From Rhodothermales bacterium (GTDB lineage Bacteria; Bacteroidota; Rhodothermia; Rhodothermales; JANQRZ01): a DNA stretch of 64,000 bases. The stretch spans positions 62,001 through 126,000 of the forward strand of contig JBDUXZ010000011.1 in NCBI GenBank assembly GCA_039944855.1. Reading direction: 5' to 3'. Below the pieces are notes generated by a model. The model had not been told where the DNA came from. It worked only from the letters and a program-made list of their open reading frames with translations, and ran no database searches. The position numbers and the translations under genes were made by a program. Below are positions 49,167-58,074 of this stretch, one piece after another (positions within the stretch are counted from its first letter, which is position 1; the number at the start of each line of letters is the position of its first letter).

Positions 49167-50384
49167 ATGAAAGACCGCATCCGCTCCCTCAACGCCGACC
49201 TCTTCGACGACATCGTCGCCACGCGCCGGGCGCTCCACCGCCGTCCCGAACTCGCCTTCGAAGAGCACGAGACCGCCGCGCTCGTCGCCGAGACGCTCGG
49301 TGGGCTCGACGGCGTGGCCGTGCAGACGGGCGTGGCGAAGACCGGCGTCGTCGCGACGATCCACGGCGCGAAGCCCGGACCCACGCTCGCGCTTCGCGCG
49401 GACATGGACGCCCTCCCCATTCAGGAGCAAAACGACTTCGACTTCGCCTCGGAGCACGACGGCAAAATGCACGCCTGTGGGCACGACGCGCACACGGCCT
49501 CGCTCCTCGGCACGGCGCGGATCCTCCACGCGATCCGCGACGAGCTGAGCGGGAGCGTCCGCCTCCTCTTTCAGCCTTCGGAGGAGAAAATCCCCGGCGG
49601 CGCGTCCGTAATGATCGAAGCCGGCGCGCTCGACGCCGACGTGCCCGAAGCCGGAGCGCCGGCCCCGACGGAGATCGTCGGGCAGCACGTCTTCCCGAGC
49701 CTGCCCGCCGGCACGATCGGCATCCGCAGCGGCGATTTCATGGCGAGCGCCGACGAGGTCTACCTTACGATTCGCGGCGAGGGCGGCCATGCCGCCGCGC
49801 CCCACGCCCTCCGCGCCGACGCCGTGCTCGTGCAGGCCCACATCCTCACCGCGCTCCAGAGCGTCATCAGCCGCAACTCCCCGCCCGACGTGCCGAGCGT
49901 GCTCTCGTTCGGCAAGATCACGGCCGACGGCGCGACGAACGTGATCCCCGAAGTCGTCCGCATCGAGGGCACGTTCCGCGCGATGGACGAGGGCTGGCGC
50001 TCGAAGGCGCACGACCTCATCCGCCGCGTCGCCGAAGGGACCGCCGCCGCGTTCGGCGCGACGTGCGAGGTCGAGATCGCCGTCGGCTACCCCGCGCTCA
50101 CGAACGACCCCGACCTCGCGGCGGCCGTGCGTGCGGCGGCCGTGGACTACGTCGGCGCCGAGCGTGTGGTCGACCTCCCGCGGTGGTTCGCGTCGGAGGA
50201 CTTCGCGTTCTACACGCAGCGGATGCCGGGCGCGTTCTACGTCCTCGGCGTGGGGAACGAGGCCGAGGGGATCACGCACGGGCTCCACACCCCGCGCTTC
50301 ACGATCGACGAAGAGGCGTTGCGCGTCGGGCCGGGGTTCATGGCCTACCTCGCGTGGCGGCGCGGCACCGAAGCGACCGACTGA
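49167..50384 (+). CDS. M20-family amidohydrolase (IAA-amino acid hydrolase/hippurate hydrolase type)
   Basis: 405 residues from MKDRIRSLNADLF. Metal-binding blocks LALRADMDALPIQE, MHACGHDAHTASLLGTA, FQPSEEKIPGGASVMIEAGAL, GQHVFPSLPAGTIG, GEGGHAAAPH and WFASEDFAFY fit the M20D group, which removes acyl groups from amino acids. Typically cytosolic. Upstream in-frame ATG at 49083 is not used: it starts in the gap near a GTTAA-N7-TTAAC palindrome (49066-49082) and adds 28 unlike residues. Divergent from the penicillin acylase, also an amide hydrolase. Confidence 0.93.
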   Translation: MKDRIRSLNADLFDDIVATRRALHRRPELAFEEHETAALVAETLGGLDGVAVQTGVAKTGVVATIHGAKPGPTLALRADMDALPIQEQNDFDFASEHDGKMHACGHDAHTASLLGTARILHAIRDELSGSVRLLFQPSEEKIPGGASVMIEAGALDADVPEAGAPAPTEIVGQHVFPSLPAGTIGIRSGDFMASADEVYLTIRGEGGHAAAPHALRADAVLVQAHILTALQSVISRNSPPDVPSVLSFGKITADGATNVIPEVVRIEGTFRAMDEGWRSKAHDLIRRVAEGTAAAFGATCEVEIAVGYPALTNDPDLAAAVRAAAVDYVGAERVVDLPRWFASEDFAFYTQRMPGAFYVLGVGNEAEGITHGLHTPRFTIDEEALRVGPGFMAYLAWRRGTEATD

Positions 50385-50478
50385 GCGAGAGACCCACGCC
50401 GAATGCGCCTGCTCCCGCGTTGATCCGCCAAGGGATACGCCCTATCATCGGGTCTCCTTCCTCCGACCCACCGTGGCT

Positions 50479-51054
50479 ATGCCCTCCGCCTCCCGGCCCG
50501 ACGTCACCCGGATCCTCGCCGAGGCCCGCGCCGGCGACCCCGCCGCGCTCGACCGCCTCCTCCCGATCCTCTACGACGAGCTCCATGCCCTCGCCCACCG
50601 CGAGCGCGGCCGGCGCGGCGCGGCCGAGACGCTCAGCACCACGGCCCTCGTCCACGAGGCCTACGAGAAGCTCGCCCGCGCCGACGGCGGCTGGAACGAC
50701 CGCGCCCACTTCTTCCGCGTCGCTGCGCAGGCCATGCGGCAGGTGATCGTGGACTACGCCCGCGCCCAGCACGCCCAGAAACGCGGCGGCGGCCCGGCCC
50801 GCTCGCTCACGAACGTCCCCGCCCTCGGCCTCTCCATCGACGCCCGCGCCGACGACGTGCTCGCGCTCGACATGGCGCTCGACCGCCTCGCCGCGCTCGA
50901 CCCCCGGCAGGGCGAGGTCGTCGAGCTCCGCTACTTCGCCGGGCTGACGGTGCCGGAGACGGCCGAGGTCCTCGACGTCTCACCCGCCACCGTCAAGCGG
51001 GCGTGGACGGCGGCGCGGGCGTGGCTCCACCGCGAGATTGGCGCGGCCGGCTGA
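50479..51054 (+). CDS. ECF-type sigma factor (ECF_sigma70 / kinase-linked group)
   Basis: 191 residues from MPSASRPDVTRIL. Sigma region 2 (LLPILYDELHALAHRERGRR, TTALVHEAYEKLARADG, RAHFFRVAAQAMRQVIVDYA) and region 4 (DPRQGEVVELRYFAGLTVPE, VSPATVKRAWTAARAWLHRE) are those of the ECF group found beside Ser/Thr kinases in planctomycetes and Rhodothermales. No anti-sigma gene follows. The next gene is the kinase, 8 bp away, so the kinase probably controls this sigma factor. Confidence 0.95.
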   Translation: MPSASRPDVTRILAEARAGDPAALDRLLPILYDELHALAHRERGRRGAAETLSTTALVHEAYEKLARADGGWNDRAHFFRVAAQAMRQVIVDYARAQHAQKRGGGPARSLTNVPALGLSIDARADDVLALDMALDRLAALDPRQGEVVELRYFAGLTVPETAEVLDVSPATVKRAWTAARAWLHREIGAAG

Positions 51055-51062
51055 CGGAGCCT

Positions 51063-53687
51063 ATGCCTACGCAAGACGACATCGACCGCTACCGCCGCGC
51101 GCAGGAACTCTTCCTCGACGCGCTCGACGTCCCGCCTGCGGAGCGCGCCGCCTGGCTCGACGAGGCCTGCGACAGCGACGAACTCCGGGCCGAGGTGGAC
51201 TCGCTCCTCGCCGCCCACACCGAGCCCGGTCTCCTCGACAACGACCTCCACGACGCCGGGCTCCTGCCCGATGGCGAGCGGCCGGACCCGATGCTCGGCC
51301 GCACCGTCGGCCCGTGGCGGCTGGAGGCGCGGCTCGGCGTGGGCGGGATGGGCGCCGTCTACCGCGCCGTCCGCGACGACGGGCTCTACGAACGCGCCGT
51401 CGCCGTGAAGCTGCTGCGGCCCGGGGCCGACGCGCAGGCGCTCGGGCGACGGCTCCGCGGCGAGCGCCAGATCCTCGCCCGGCTCGAGCACCCGCACATC
51501 GCCCGGCTCTACGACGGCGGCATGACCGACGACGGCCTCCCCTTCCTCGTGCTCGAACTCGTCGACGGCGAGGAGCTCACGGCCTACGTCGAGCGCCGGC
51601 AGCCGAGCGTGGACGAGCGGATCGCGCTCTTCCTCGACGTATGCGATGCCGTGGCCTACGCCCACCGCAACCTCGTCGTCCACCGCGACCTCAAGCCGTC
51701 GAACATCCTCGTCACGGCCGACGGCGAGGTGAAGCTGCTCGACTTCGGCATCGCCCGGCTGGTCGAGGCCGACGACGCGGACGAGCGAACCCGGACGGTC
51801 GGTGCGTTCCTGACGCCGGCCTACGCCGCGCCCGAGCAGGTCCGCGGCGAGCCCGTCACCACGGCGACCGACGTCTACGCGCTCGGCGTCGTCCTCTACG
51901 AGTTGCTCGCGGGCCAGCGCCCCTACGACCTCACCGGGCGGTCGGCGAGCGAGATCGAGCGGGCCGTCTGCCTCACGCTCCCGACGAAGCCCTCGGCGAC
52001 GATCCGCGACGCGGCCTACGCCGGGCGCGCCGAGCCCGCCGCCCGCCTGCGGGGCGACCTCGACACGATCGTGCTGAAGGCGCTCGCGAAAGAGCCCACC
52101 GTGCGGTACCCCAGCGCCGAAGCCTTCGCCGACGACCTCCAGCGCCACCTCGGCGGGCTCCCGGTCCGCGCCCGCCCCGCCACGGCCGGCTACCGCACGC
52201 GGAAGTTCATCCAGCGTCACCGGACTGGCGTCGCCGCCGGAGCCCTCGCCGTCGTCGCCCTCCTCGTCGGCCTCGGCATGGCGGTGTGGCAGGGCCGCGT
52301 GGCGAGCACGGAGGCGGCCAAGGCCGAGACGGTCAACGCGTTCCTGCTCGACATGCTCGCCTCGCCCGACCCGTACGCGGACGGGCGCGAGGTCCGCGTC
52401 GTGGACGTGCTAGACCGGACGCGGGACCGGGTCGAGGGGCAGTTCGAGGGCCAGCCCGCCGTCGAGGCCGCCGTGCGCCACACGCTCGGCGTGACCTACC
52501 ACGAGCTCGGGCTCTACGACGAGGCCGAGGCGCACTTCCGCCGCGCGCTCGCCCTCCGCGAGCGCCTCCACGGCCCGCGCCACGCCGACGTCGCCGAGAC
52601 GCAGGGCCGCCTCGCGCGCACGCTCCAGCGCCGGGGCGAGCACGTCCCCGCCGACTCCCTCTTCCGGCTCGCCCTCGGCACGGACCGCGCCCTCTTCGGC
52701 GACGAGCACACCCGCGTCGCCGGCCGCCTGAGCGACATGGGGACCGTGCTCTGGGAGCAGGGCGACTACGACGCCGCCGAGCCCTACCTCCGCGACGCGC
52801 TCGCCCTCGAAGAGCGCCTCCGCGGCCCCGCCCACGACGAGGTCGCGACCAACCTCGGCAACCTCGCCACGCTCCTCTCCGACCGGGGCGACAACGAGGA
52901 GGCCGAGCGGCTCTACCGCCGCGAGCTCGCCATCCTCCGCGCCAACCACGGCGACGACCACCCCGGCATCCCGCAGGCCCTCTCCCACATCGCCATCATC
53001 CGCGACGACCTCGAGGACCACGCCGAGGCCGAGGCCCTCCACACCGAGGCCCTCGCGCTCTTCCGCCGCCTCAAAGGCGACGATCACCCCGACGTCGGGT
53101 ACGCGATGAACAACCTCGCCTCGGTCAAGGCCAACCTCGGCGACCTCGACGCGGCCGTCGCGCTCCAGAGCGAGGCCGCCGCACTCTACGAGGCCGCGCT
53201 CGGCCCGGACCACCCGAACCTCGGCATCCAGTACAACAACATCGCCTCCGTGCAACGGCAGCAGGGCGACATCGCCGGAGCCGAGGCCGCTTACCGCCGC
53301 GCCGTCGAGATCTGGCAGGCCGGGCTCTCCCCGGACCACCCGTACCTCGGCTACGGGCTCTCCAACCTCGGGGCCGTGCTGCTCGCGCAGGATCGCCCGC
53401 GCGAGGCGCTCCCGCTGTTGCGCGAAGCCCACGCGATCCGCGTCGCCCTCCTCCCCCCCGACAACCCCGAGCGGGCCAACACCGCGAGCATCCTCGGCGC
53501 CGCGCTCAGCGATCTCGGTGACGTCGCCGAGGCCGAGTCCCTCCTCGTTGCGTCCTACGAGGTGCTCCACGAGGCGCTCGGCGCGGGCCACACGATGACG
53601 GCACGGGCAGCCGAGCGCCTCGCCGACTTCTTCCGAACGCAGGGCCGGCCGGGCGAGGCGGCCCGGCTGGAAGAGAGCGGCGGCTAG
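51063..53687 (+). CDS. Transmembrane Ser/Thr protein kinase with TPR repeats
   Basis: 874 residues. Hanks-type kinase (about 80-370): glycine loop LGVGGMGAVY (91-100), Lys116, HRDLKPSN (207-214), DFG (227-229), APEQ (256-259). One membrane segment (about 389-409). The extracytoplasmic part (430-870) is at least eight tetratricopeptide repeats of the 42-residue Kinesin-light-chain kind (YDEAEAHFRRALALRERLHG, HPDVGYAMNNLASVKANLGD). Standard partner of the sigma gene just upstream; together they form a one-step signal route. All catalytic residues are present. Confidence 0.96.
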   Translation: MPTQDDIDRYRRAQELFLDALDVPPAERAAWLDEACDSDELRAEVDSLLAAHTEPGLLDNDLHDAGLLPDGERPDPMLGRTVGPWRLEARLGVGGMGAVYRAVRDDGLYERAVAVKLLRPGADAQALGRRLRGERQILARLEHPHIARLYDGGMTDDGLPFLVLELVDGEELTAYVERRQPSVDERIALFLDVCDAVAYAHRNLVVHRDLKPSNILVTADGEVKLLDFGIARLVEADDADERTRTVGAFLTPAYAAPEQVRGEPVTTATDVYALGVVLYELLAGQRPYDLTGRSASEIERAVCLTLPTKPSATIRDAAYAGRAEPAARLRGDLDTIVLKALAKEPTVRYPSAEAFADDLQRHLGGLPVRARPATAGYRTRKFIQRHRTGVAAGALAVVALLVGLGMAVWQGRVASTEAAKAETVNAFLLDMLASPDPYADGREVRVVDVLDRTRDRVEGQFEGQPAVEAAVRHTLGVTYHELGLYDEAEAHFRRALALRERLHGPRHADVAETQGRLARTLQRRGEHVPADSLFRLALGTDRALFGDEHTRVAGRLSDMGTVLWEQGDYDAAEPYLRDALALEERLRGPAHDEVATNLGNLATLLSDRGDNEEAERLYRRELAILRANHGDDHPGIPQALSHIAIIRDDLEDHAEAEALHTEALALFRRLKGDDHPDVGYAMNNLASVKANLGDLDAAVALQSEAAALYEAALGPDHPNLGIQYNNIASVQRQQGDIAGAEAAYRRAVEIWQAGLSPDHPYLGYGLSNLGAVLLAQDRPREALPLLREAHAIRVALLPPDNPERANTASILGAALSDLGDVAEAESLLVASYEVLHEALGAGHTMTARAAERLADFFRTQGRPGEAARLEESGG

Positions 53688-53689
53688 GC

Positions 53690-54904
53690 CTACCAGTCCC
53701 CCCCGTCGTAGCCACCCTGGTCGTACACGTCGTCGAGATCCGTGGCCTGGTTGTACTGCAACGCGTCCGGGTTGTCGTAGCCCTGCGATCCGACCACATT
53801 CCCGCTCGGATCGGTCCAATAGGTGTTGTAGCCACTCTCCGCTCCGTAGATCGACTGGCCGGCCTGGGCGTCGTAGAGGTCCACGGTCCCGTTGATCTCG
53901 TTGATGGTGCGGCGGTGCATCTCGTCGCTGGAGCGCTGCGTGTTCTGCCACGACTGCATCTGCATGTCAGCGACCTGACTGTTGCTCCGGTAAACCTGCT
54001 GCGAGGCGTCGAACGCAGCCTGGTTCGATGCCATCCGCTGTTGATGTGCGTTGAACGCCGCCTGGTTGCTCGCCATGCGCTGCTGATGCTGCGTGGCCTG
54101 CCGCTGCATCGCGGCTTGGTTGATTTGCTCCATCCGCTGCTCGAACGCCGGGTTGTGCTGGAAGCCGTTGGCGATCTGCGCGTTGAGCCGGAGCGTCGCG
54201 GCGGCGCGGTCGGCCGGGCTGAGGATGACGGACGCGACCACCACGCCCATCCCGGCCATCTGCGGCGACGTCCAGTGCAGCACATGCACGGCGCCCTCCA
54301 CCGGCCCCCGGTCGGACTGCGCGCGGAGGGGTGCTTCGAAGCCTTCGATGCGGAAGCCCATCTGCTGCGCCTTCGCGGCGGCCCGCTGGAACGGGCGCAA
54401 ACGTTCCAACCGCTCGCTGCGCTGCAAGCTGCCGATGGAGACGTTGCCGACTTCCCCCTGCGCGCCTTGCATCGCGAGGCCGCGCCACGTCTGCTCGAAG
54501 CCGGCACCCGTCATCGGGCCGTAGTTGGCGGGGCGGAGGCCGCGGATCAACTCGCCGTTCGGCCCCCGGATGTCGAGCCGGTAGCGGGCGGGCTGCCCCG
54601 TGTTCGGGTCGGTGGCGACGTCCTGCTGGAGCTGCCAGCCGGCGGGAATCATGTACGTGCCCTGCGCTATCTGCAGGCCCCGGTCCACGATCACTACCGG
54701 CTGCGTTCCGCCGTCCGGTGTCGGCGCGGAAATCTCTTGACCGAAAGCGCCGGGAGCTTCGGCGTAGGCGTCGTCGGATGCGAAGGAGTCGTCGGAGGTC
54801 ATGGCTTCGTCGGCGTAATCATCGTACGAGTCGGACGAGCTGCCACAGGCGGCGAGGGCGAGGGGCGCGAGCAGGAGCGCGGCGACGAGCAGAGGGCGGG
54901 ACAT
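53690..54904 (-). CDS. Glutamine-rich lipoprotein with short repeats
   Basis: 404 residues, lipobox ALAAC near residue 20. An Asp/Ser-rich linker (25-50) precedes a folded part (60-230) with IPAGWQLQQDV and HWTSPQMAGMGVVVASVIL. Residues about 255-300 contain QQRMASNQAAF twice in tandem. A C-terminal Tyr/Asp-rich tail follows. Unrecognised family. It converges on the kinase gene with a 2-bp gap between stops. Confidence 0.75.
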   Translation of the reverse strand: MSRPLLVAALLLAPLALAACGSSSDSYDDYADEAMTSDDSFASDDAYAEAPGAFGQEISAPTPDGGTQPVVIVDRGLQIAQGTYMIPAGWQLQQDVATDPNTGQPARYRLDIRGPNGELIRGLRPANYGPMTGAGFEQTWRGLAMQGAQGEVGNVSIGSLQRSERLERLRPFQRAAAKAQQMGFRIEGFEAPLRAQSDRGPVEGAVHVLHWTSPQMAGMGVVVASVILSPADRAAATLRLNAQIANGFQHNPAFEQRMEQINQAAMQRQATQHQQRMASNQAAFNAHQQRMASNQAAFDASQQVYRSNSQVADMQMQSWQNTQRSSDEMHRRTINEINGTVDLYDAQAGQSIYGAESGYNTYWTDPSGNVVGSQGYDNPDALQYNQATDLDDVYDQGGYDGGDW

Positions 54905-55088
54905 GGGGCGTGCTGGTTTCGAGGTCAGGAGGTGCCGTTCCCTCCTATTAACGGGAACGCTCGTCGAGCCGGCTCATCGGCCGCGGGCTCTCGAAGGGCG
55001 CAGCCGCGTCCGTTCTTCGACCTCCCACTGACACGCCGTCTGCACCGCCGCCTGCTATCTTCCGCTCCCCCCAACCGCCCCACTCCCG

Positions 55089-55784
55089 ATGCTCCACGCC
55101 GACCTCCCGCCCTTCCCCGGATTCCGCGAAGAGGGCCTCCAGTTCCTCCGCGACCTCAAGCAGCACAACGAGCGCGAGTGGTTCAAGCCGCGCAAGCAGA
55201 CGTTCGAGGACGAGATCCTCTGGCCCTTCCAGTGTCTCGTCGCCGATTTCACCCGCCGCGCGCGCGCCGCCGGCCTCCCCCTCTCTGGCGACCCGAAGCG
55301 CTCCATCTTCCGGATCTACCGCGACACGCGGTTCTCGAAGAACAAGCAGCCGTACAAGACGCACGTCGGCGCCGTGCTCTCGCGGAGCGGCGGGCGAGGG
55401 GAACAGGGCTCGGTCTACGTCCACGTCGAGCCGGGGGCCTCGTTCATCGCGGGGGGCTTCTGGCGGCCCGAGACCGACCTCATGCGCCGCTGGCGCAACC
55501 GGATGATGGCCGACCCGGGCGGGTTCCTGGAGATGACCGAGCAGATGGAGGCCGCCGGCCACCCCGTCGAGGTCGAGGAGTCGTACAAGCGGATGCCGCG
55601 TGGCAGCGAGGGCTTCGCCGACACCGACCTCGAACACTGGCTGAAGGCGAAGTCGCTCGTTGCCGTGCAGCCGGTCGCGGATGAGGAGTTGATGCGTCCG
55701 GCCTTCACCGAGACCCTCCTCGCGGCGGCCCGGACGATGGAGCCGCTGCTGGCGTTCGGGTGGGACGCGCTGGAGCCGGCCTGA
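55089..55784 (+). CDS. DUF2461 (TIGR02453) family protein
   Basis: 231 residues. FLRDLKQHNEREWFKPRKQTFE, SIFRIYRDTRFSKNKQPYKTH, YVHVEPGASFIAGGFWRPE and GSEGFADTDLEHWLKAKSLVA are the family blocks. The fold is unknown and the job not established; the family is common in Bacteroidota. Its TGA overlaps the ATG of the next gene (ATGA arrangement), so the two are coupled. Confidence 0.95.
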   Translation: MLHADLPPFPGFREEGLQFLRDLKQHNEREWFKPRKQTFEDEILWPFQCLVADFTRRARAAGLPLSGDPKRSIFRIYRDTRFSKNKQPYKTHVGAVLSRSGGRGEQGSVYVHVEPGASFIAGGFWRPETDLMRRWRNRMMADPGGFLEMTEQMEAAGHPVEVEESYKRMPRGSEGFADTDLEHWLKAKSLVAVQPVADEELMRPAFTETLLAAARTMEPLLAFGWDALEPA

Positions 55785-56350
55785 TGCCGCGCCTCGCTCG
55801 CGTCCTGCTCGTCCTCGCCGCCGCAGCGCTGGCGGCGTGCGGTGGCGTGCGCGAAGTGAGGACGCAGGCGCCGCGCCCGGCCGTCGTCGTGCCCGATACC
55901 GCGAGCGCGCCCGACCGTACGGCCCTCGCGGTGACCCTCGTCGTCGCTGACTCGATGCCGGCGGACGTGACGGCGCTTCGCCTCCGCGTCACCGCGCTGT
56001 GGCTGCGTCCAGCCGGAGGGGACTGGCAGAAGCGGCCCGTCGACCGCGGCGCGGTGGAAAGCGGAGGGCCGCCCGTCCGCCTCCTCGCCGCCGACGTGCC
56101 GCGCCGCCGCTACGACTCGCTCGCCGTCGTCCTCGCCGAGCCGTTCGTCACGTTCGGCCCGAACGCCGGGGGACCGCTCACCCTCGCCGACAGCGGGCTC
56201 GTCCGCGTGCCACTCGTCCTCGACCTCCTCAGCCGGAGCCGCGCCGACCTCCGCCTCCGGCTCGACCCCGCCGCCTCGCTCGCCCGCGATTCCACCGGGG
56301 CGTGGCGATTCCGGCCGCGCCTCGCGGTGTCGAACACCGCGCAGGACTGA
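55784..56350 (+). CDS. Lipoprotein, DUF4382-like
   Basis: 188 residues from MPRLARVLLVLAAAA, lipobox ALAAC (about residue 20). The body has a beta pattern reminiscent of DUF4382 (ADVTALRLRVTALWLRPAGG, PVRLLAADVPRRRYDSLAVV, VPLVLDLLSRSRADLRLRLD). Family name is tentative. Overlaps the DUF2461 gene by one base and is followed by a GC hairpin at 56374-56399. Confidence 0.7.
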   Translation: MPRLARVLLVLAAAALAACGGVREVRTQAPRPAVVVPDTASAPDRTALAVTLVVADSMPADVTALRLRVTALWLRPAGGDWQKRPVDRGAVESGGPPVRLLAADVPRRRYDSLAVVLAEPFVTFGPNAGGPLTLADSGLVRVPLVLDLLSRSRADLRLRLDPAASLARDSTGAWRFRPRLAVSNTAQD

Positions 56351-56373
56351 CGCGCATCGACGCACGGAGCCCC

Positions 56374-56399
56374 GGCCGTCGCGGAGACAGCCGGGGCTT
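56374..56399. terminator. GC-rich hairpin between convergent genes
   Basis: AGCCCCGGC pairs with GCCGGGGCT with an 11-nt interior in which CGTC and GAC may also pair. No T-run on either side. It separates the convergent DUF4382-like and SnoaL genes. Confidence 0.5.
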
Positions 56400-56421
56400 A
56401 CAAGCGCAGAGGCATCGGGGC

Positions 56422-56787
56422 TCAGGCGTGGTAGAACGTCTCTTTCACGATCTGCCCGTCCTTCCACTCCTGCACGGCGACCTGCTCCAGGCGCGTGTCA
56501 TTGCCGTAGGCGGAATGGTCGAAGTGCATGAACCACTCCGTGAAGGCGGTGCCGCTGCCCTCGCCGGTTTCGTGCACGGCAGAGCTTTTGATTTCGGCCC
56601 CGTGGAAGGCCGTGATGCCGCCGACGAACTGCTTCTCGTGCTCGCGGTTGCGGTCCTTGCCGCGGCGGTGGTCCTGGTTGTTGTCGCTCATCACGACGTC
56701 GTCGGCGTAGTACTTCTCGAACGCGCCGAGGATGTCGCCATCGAGGATCTGCTGGTTGAGGGCGTCGACTTTCTGGCGTAGGGACAT
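56422..56787 (-). CDS. SnoaL-like (NTF2-fold) protein
   Basis: 121 residues. SnoaL-like: LNQQILDGDILGAFEKYYAD, DVVMSDNNQDHRRGKDRNRE, VGGITAFHGAEIKS, GTAFTEWFMHFDHS, VQEWKDGQIVKETFYHA. The NTF2 fold makes a small cone with a ligand pocket; many members are isomerases or have no known reaction. The Asp-Asn motif near residue 35 and the closing ETFYHA are typical of the SnoaL-like group in Bacteroidota. Confidence 0.88.
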   Translation of the reverse strand: MSLRQKVDALNQQILDGDILGAFEKYYADDVVMSDNNQDHRRGKDRNREHEKQFVGGITAFHGAEIKSSAVHETGEGSGTAFTEWFMHFDHSAYGNDTRLEQVAVQEWKDGQIVKETFYHA

Positions 56788-56859
56788 GATTCGGGGAGGC
56801 TGGGTGGAGGAGGGTGGGCCTCATTAATTGTCACAACAAGTAAGTAGTTCCGCCTCCTC

Positions 56860-56891
56860 TTTGAATCTTCCCCACACCGCGTTATGTTGTG
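56860..56891 (+). promoter_or_regulatory. Bacteroidota-type -33/-7 promoter of the lipoprotein gene
   Basis: TTTG (56860-56863), 19-nt spacer, TATGTTGTG (56883-56891); identical boxes and spacing to 30758-30789. It is 76 nt before the ATG of the lipoprotein gene at 56968. Confidence 0.65.
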
Positions 56892-56967
56892 AGTCTGCCC
56901 CACTCTCGCACCGCGCTGCCTATTCCCCTTGCCACGGCTCCTCCCCCTCCACTCGACCCCCGGTGTC

Positions 56968-57627
56968 ATGGCTCGCACGCTCCTCTCGCTCTTCGCTCTC
57001 GTTCTCCTGCTCCCCGGCTGTGACCTCTGGGACCACGGCGGCGAGACCCCCGACCGCCCCGCTCTCCTCCCCCTCGCTGAGGGCACGGAATGGGCGATGG
57101 CCTTCACCCGCACGAACGCCGACGGCGAGGTCACCGAAGCGACGACGGACACGCTTCGCGTCGTGGGCAGCATCCGGGTCGAGGGCGAGCGGTGGGCCGA
57201 GATCACCTGCTCTCGCTCCCGCGCGACGTGCATCCCCGGCGGGTTCTACACCAACCGGGAGGACGGCGTCTGGAAGTGGGAAGGCCCCGACTCCGACGCA
57301 ACTCCCTACCTCCTCTACAAGTATCCCGCCCGCGTCGGCGCGACGTACGAGCTGCCCGGCCCGACGAACTTCACCGTGACGGTGCTCGCGCAGAACGTGC
57401 CCGTAGAGACGCCCGCTGGCACCCTCCGCGCCTACCACTACGAGCTCGAGACCGACATGGTCTATGACTACCCGGTCCGCGAGGGCGACGGCCGGCTCGA
57501 CCGGTTCCTCGTCCCCGGCCAGGGCTTCGCGTTCATCGGCTGCTCGTTCCTCCGCACGAACGACAGCGGTGAGCTTGTCCTCCATTCCCGGTTCGACTGG
57601 CAGTTGATTGACGTCCTCACGCCGTAG
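56968..57627 (+). CDS. Lipoprotein of unknown function
   Basis: 219 residues from MARTLLSLFAL, lipobox LLPGC (about residue 18). A beta-sandwich-like body with two pairs of Cys (ITCSRSRATC and IGCSF) and the pattern LPLAEGTEWAMAFTRTNADG, then ARVGATYELPGP. The ordering recalls lipoproteins of Rhodothermales, with no assigned family. Own promoter at 56860-56891; ends before a strong hairpin. Confidence 0.75.
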   Translation: MARTLLSLFALVLLLPGCDLWDHGGETPDRPALLPLAEGTEWAMAFTRTNADGEVTEATTDTLRVVGSIRVEGERWAEITCSRSRATCIPGGFYTNREDGVWKWEGPDSDATPYLLYKYPARVGATYELPGPTNFTVTVLAQNVPVETPAGTLRAYHYELETDMVYDYPVREGDGRLDRFLVPGQGFAFIGCSFLRTNDSGELVLHSRFDWQLIDVLTP

Positions 57628-57652
57628 CAGACGGCGCCCGCGTAGAAATGAC

Positions 57653-57685
57653 AAGCCCCGGCCGCCTGCATGGCGGCCGGGGCTT
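57653..57685. terminator. Bidirectional hairpin between convergent genes
   Basis: A perfect 14-bp stem, AAGCCCCGGCCGCC (57653-57666) with 57672-57685, loop of 5. It has A/T at both ends but no long T-run. Lies between the lipoprotein gene and the convergent NifU-like gene. Confidence 0.8.
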
Positions 57686-57712
57686 CGTACGTGTAGCGTT
57701 CGCGCGCGAGCG

Positions 57713-57982
57713 TCAGCTCATCGGGGCGGGCGTGACGGCCTCGACGCGGCTGATCTCGGGGATCGACCGCTTGAGCGCCTGCTCGATCCCGGCGCGGAGC
57801 GTCATCATGCTCATCGGGCACGTCCCGCACGCGCCGAGCAGTTCGAGCTCGACCACGAACTCGTCGGTGACGCTCTGGAGACGGACGGAGCCGCCGTCGG
57901 CCATGAGGTACGGGCGGATCTGGTCGAGGGTCTCCTCGATTCGCTGGTGGAGGGCCGGGTCGGTGTGGATCGTCTCAGGCAT
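57713..57982 (-). CDS. NifU-like Fe-S scaffold domain protein
   Basis: 89 residues. NifU C-terminal domain with IRPYLMADGGSVRL and CxxC (LGACGTCPMSMMTLRAGIE; Cys52 and Cys55) that binds a bridging cluster between two subunits. It carries assembled 4Fe-4S clusters to target proteins. It sits 92 nt after the Mrp gene on the same strand, so the two Fe-S carriers may share a transcript. Confidence 0.95.
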   Translation of the reverse strand: MPETIHTDPALHQRIEETLDQIRPYLMADGGSVRLQSVTDEFVVELELLGACGTCPMSMMTLRAGIEQALKRSIPEISRVEAVTPAPMS

Positions 57983-58074
57983 AGGGAGTGGCGGCTGGCG
58001 GAATCGGGGAGTATAACGCCGGAGAGGGCCGAAAGATCGCGCGGGGTCGCCCGCTTGGCAGCGAATTCGCGGGG

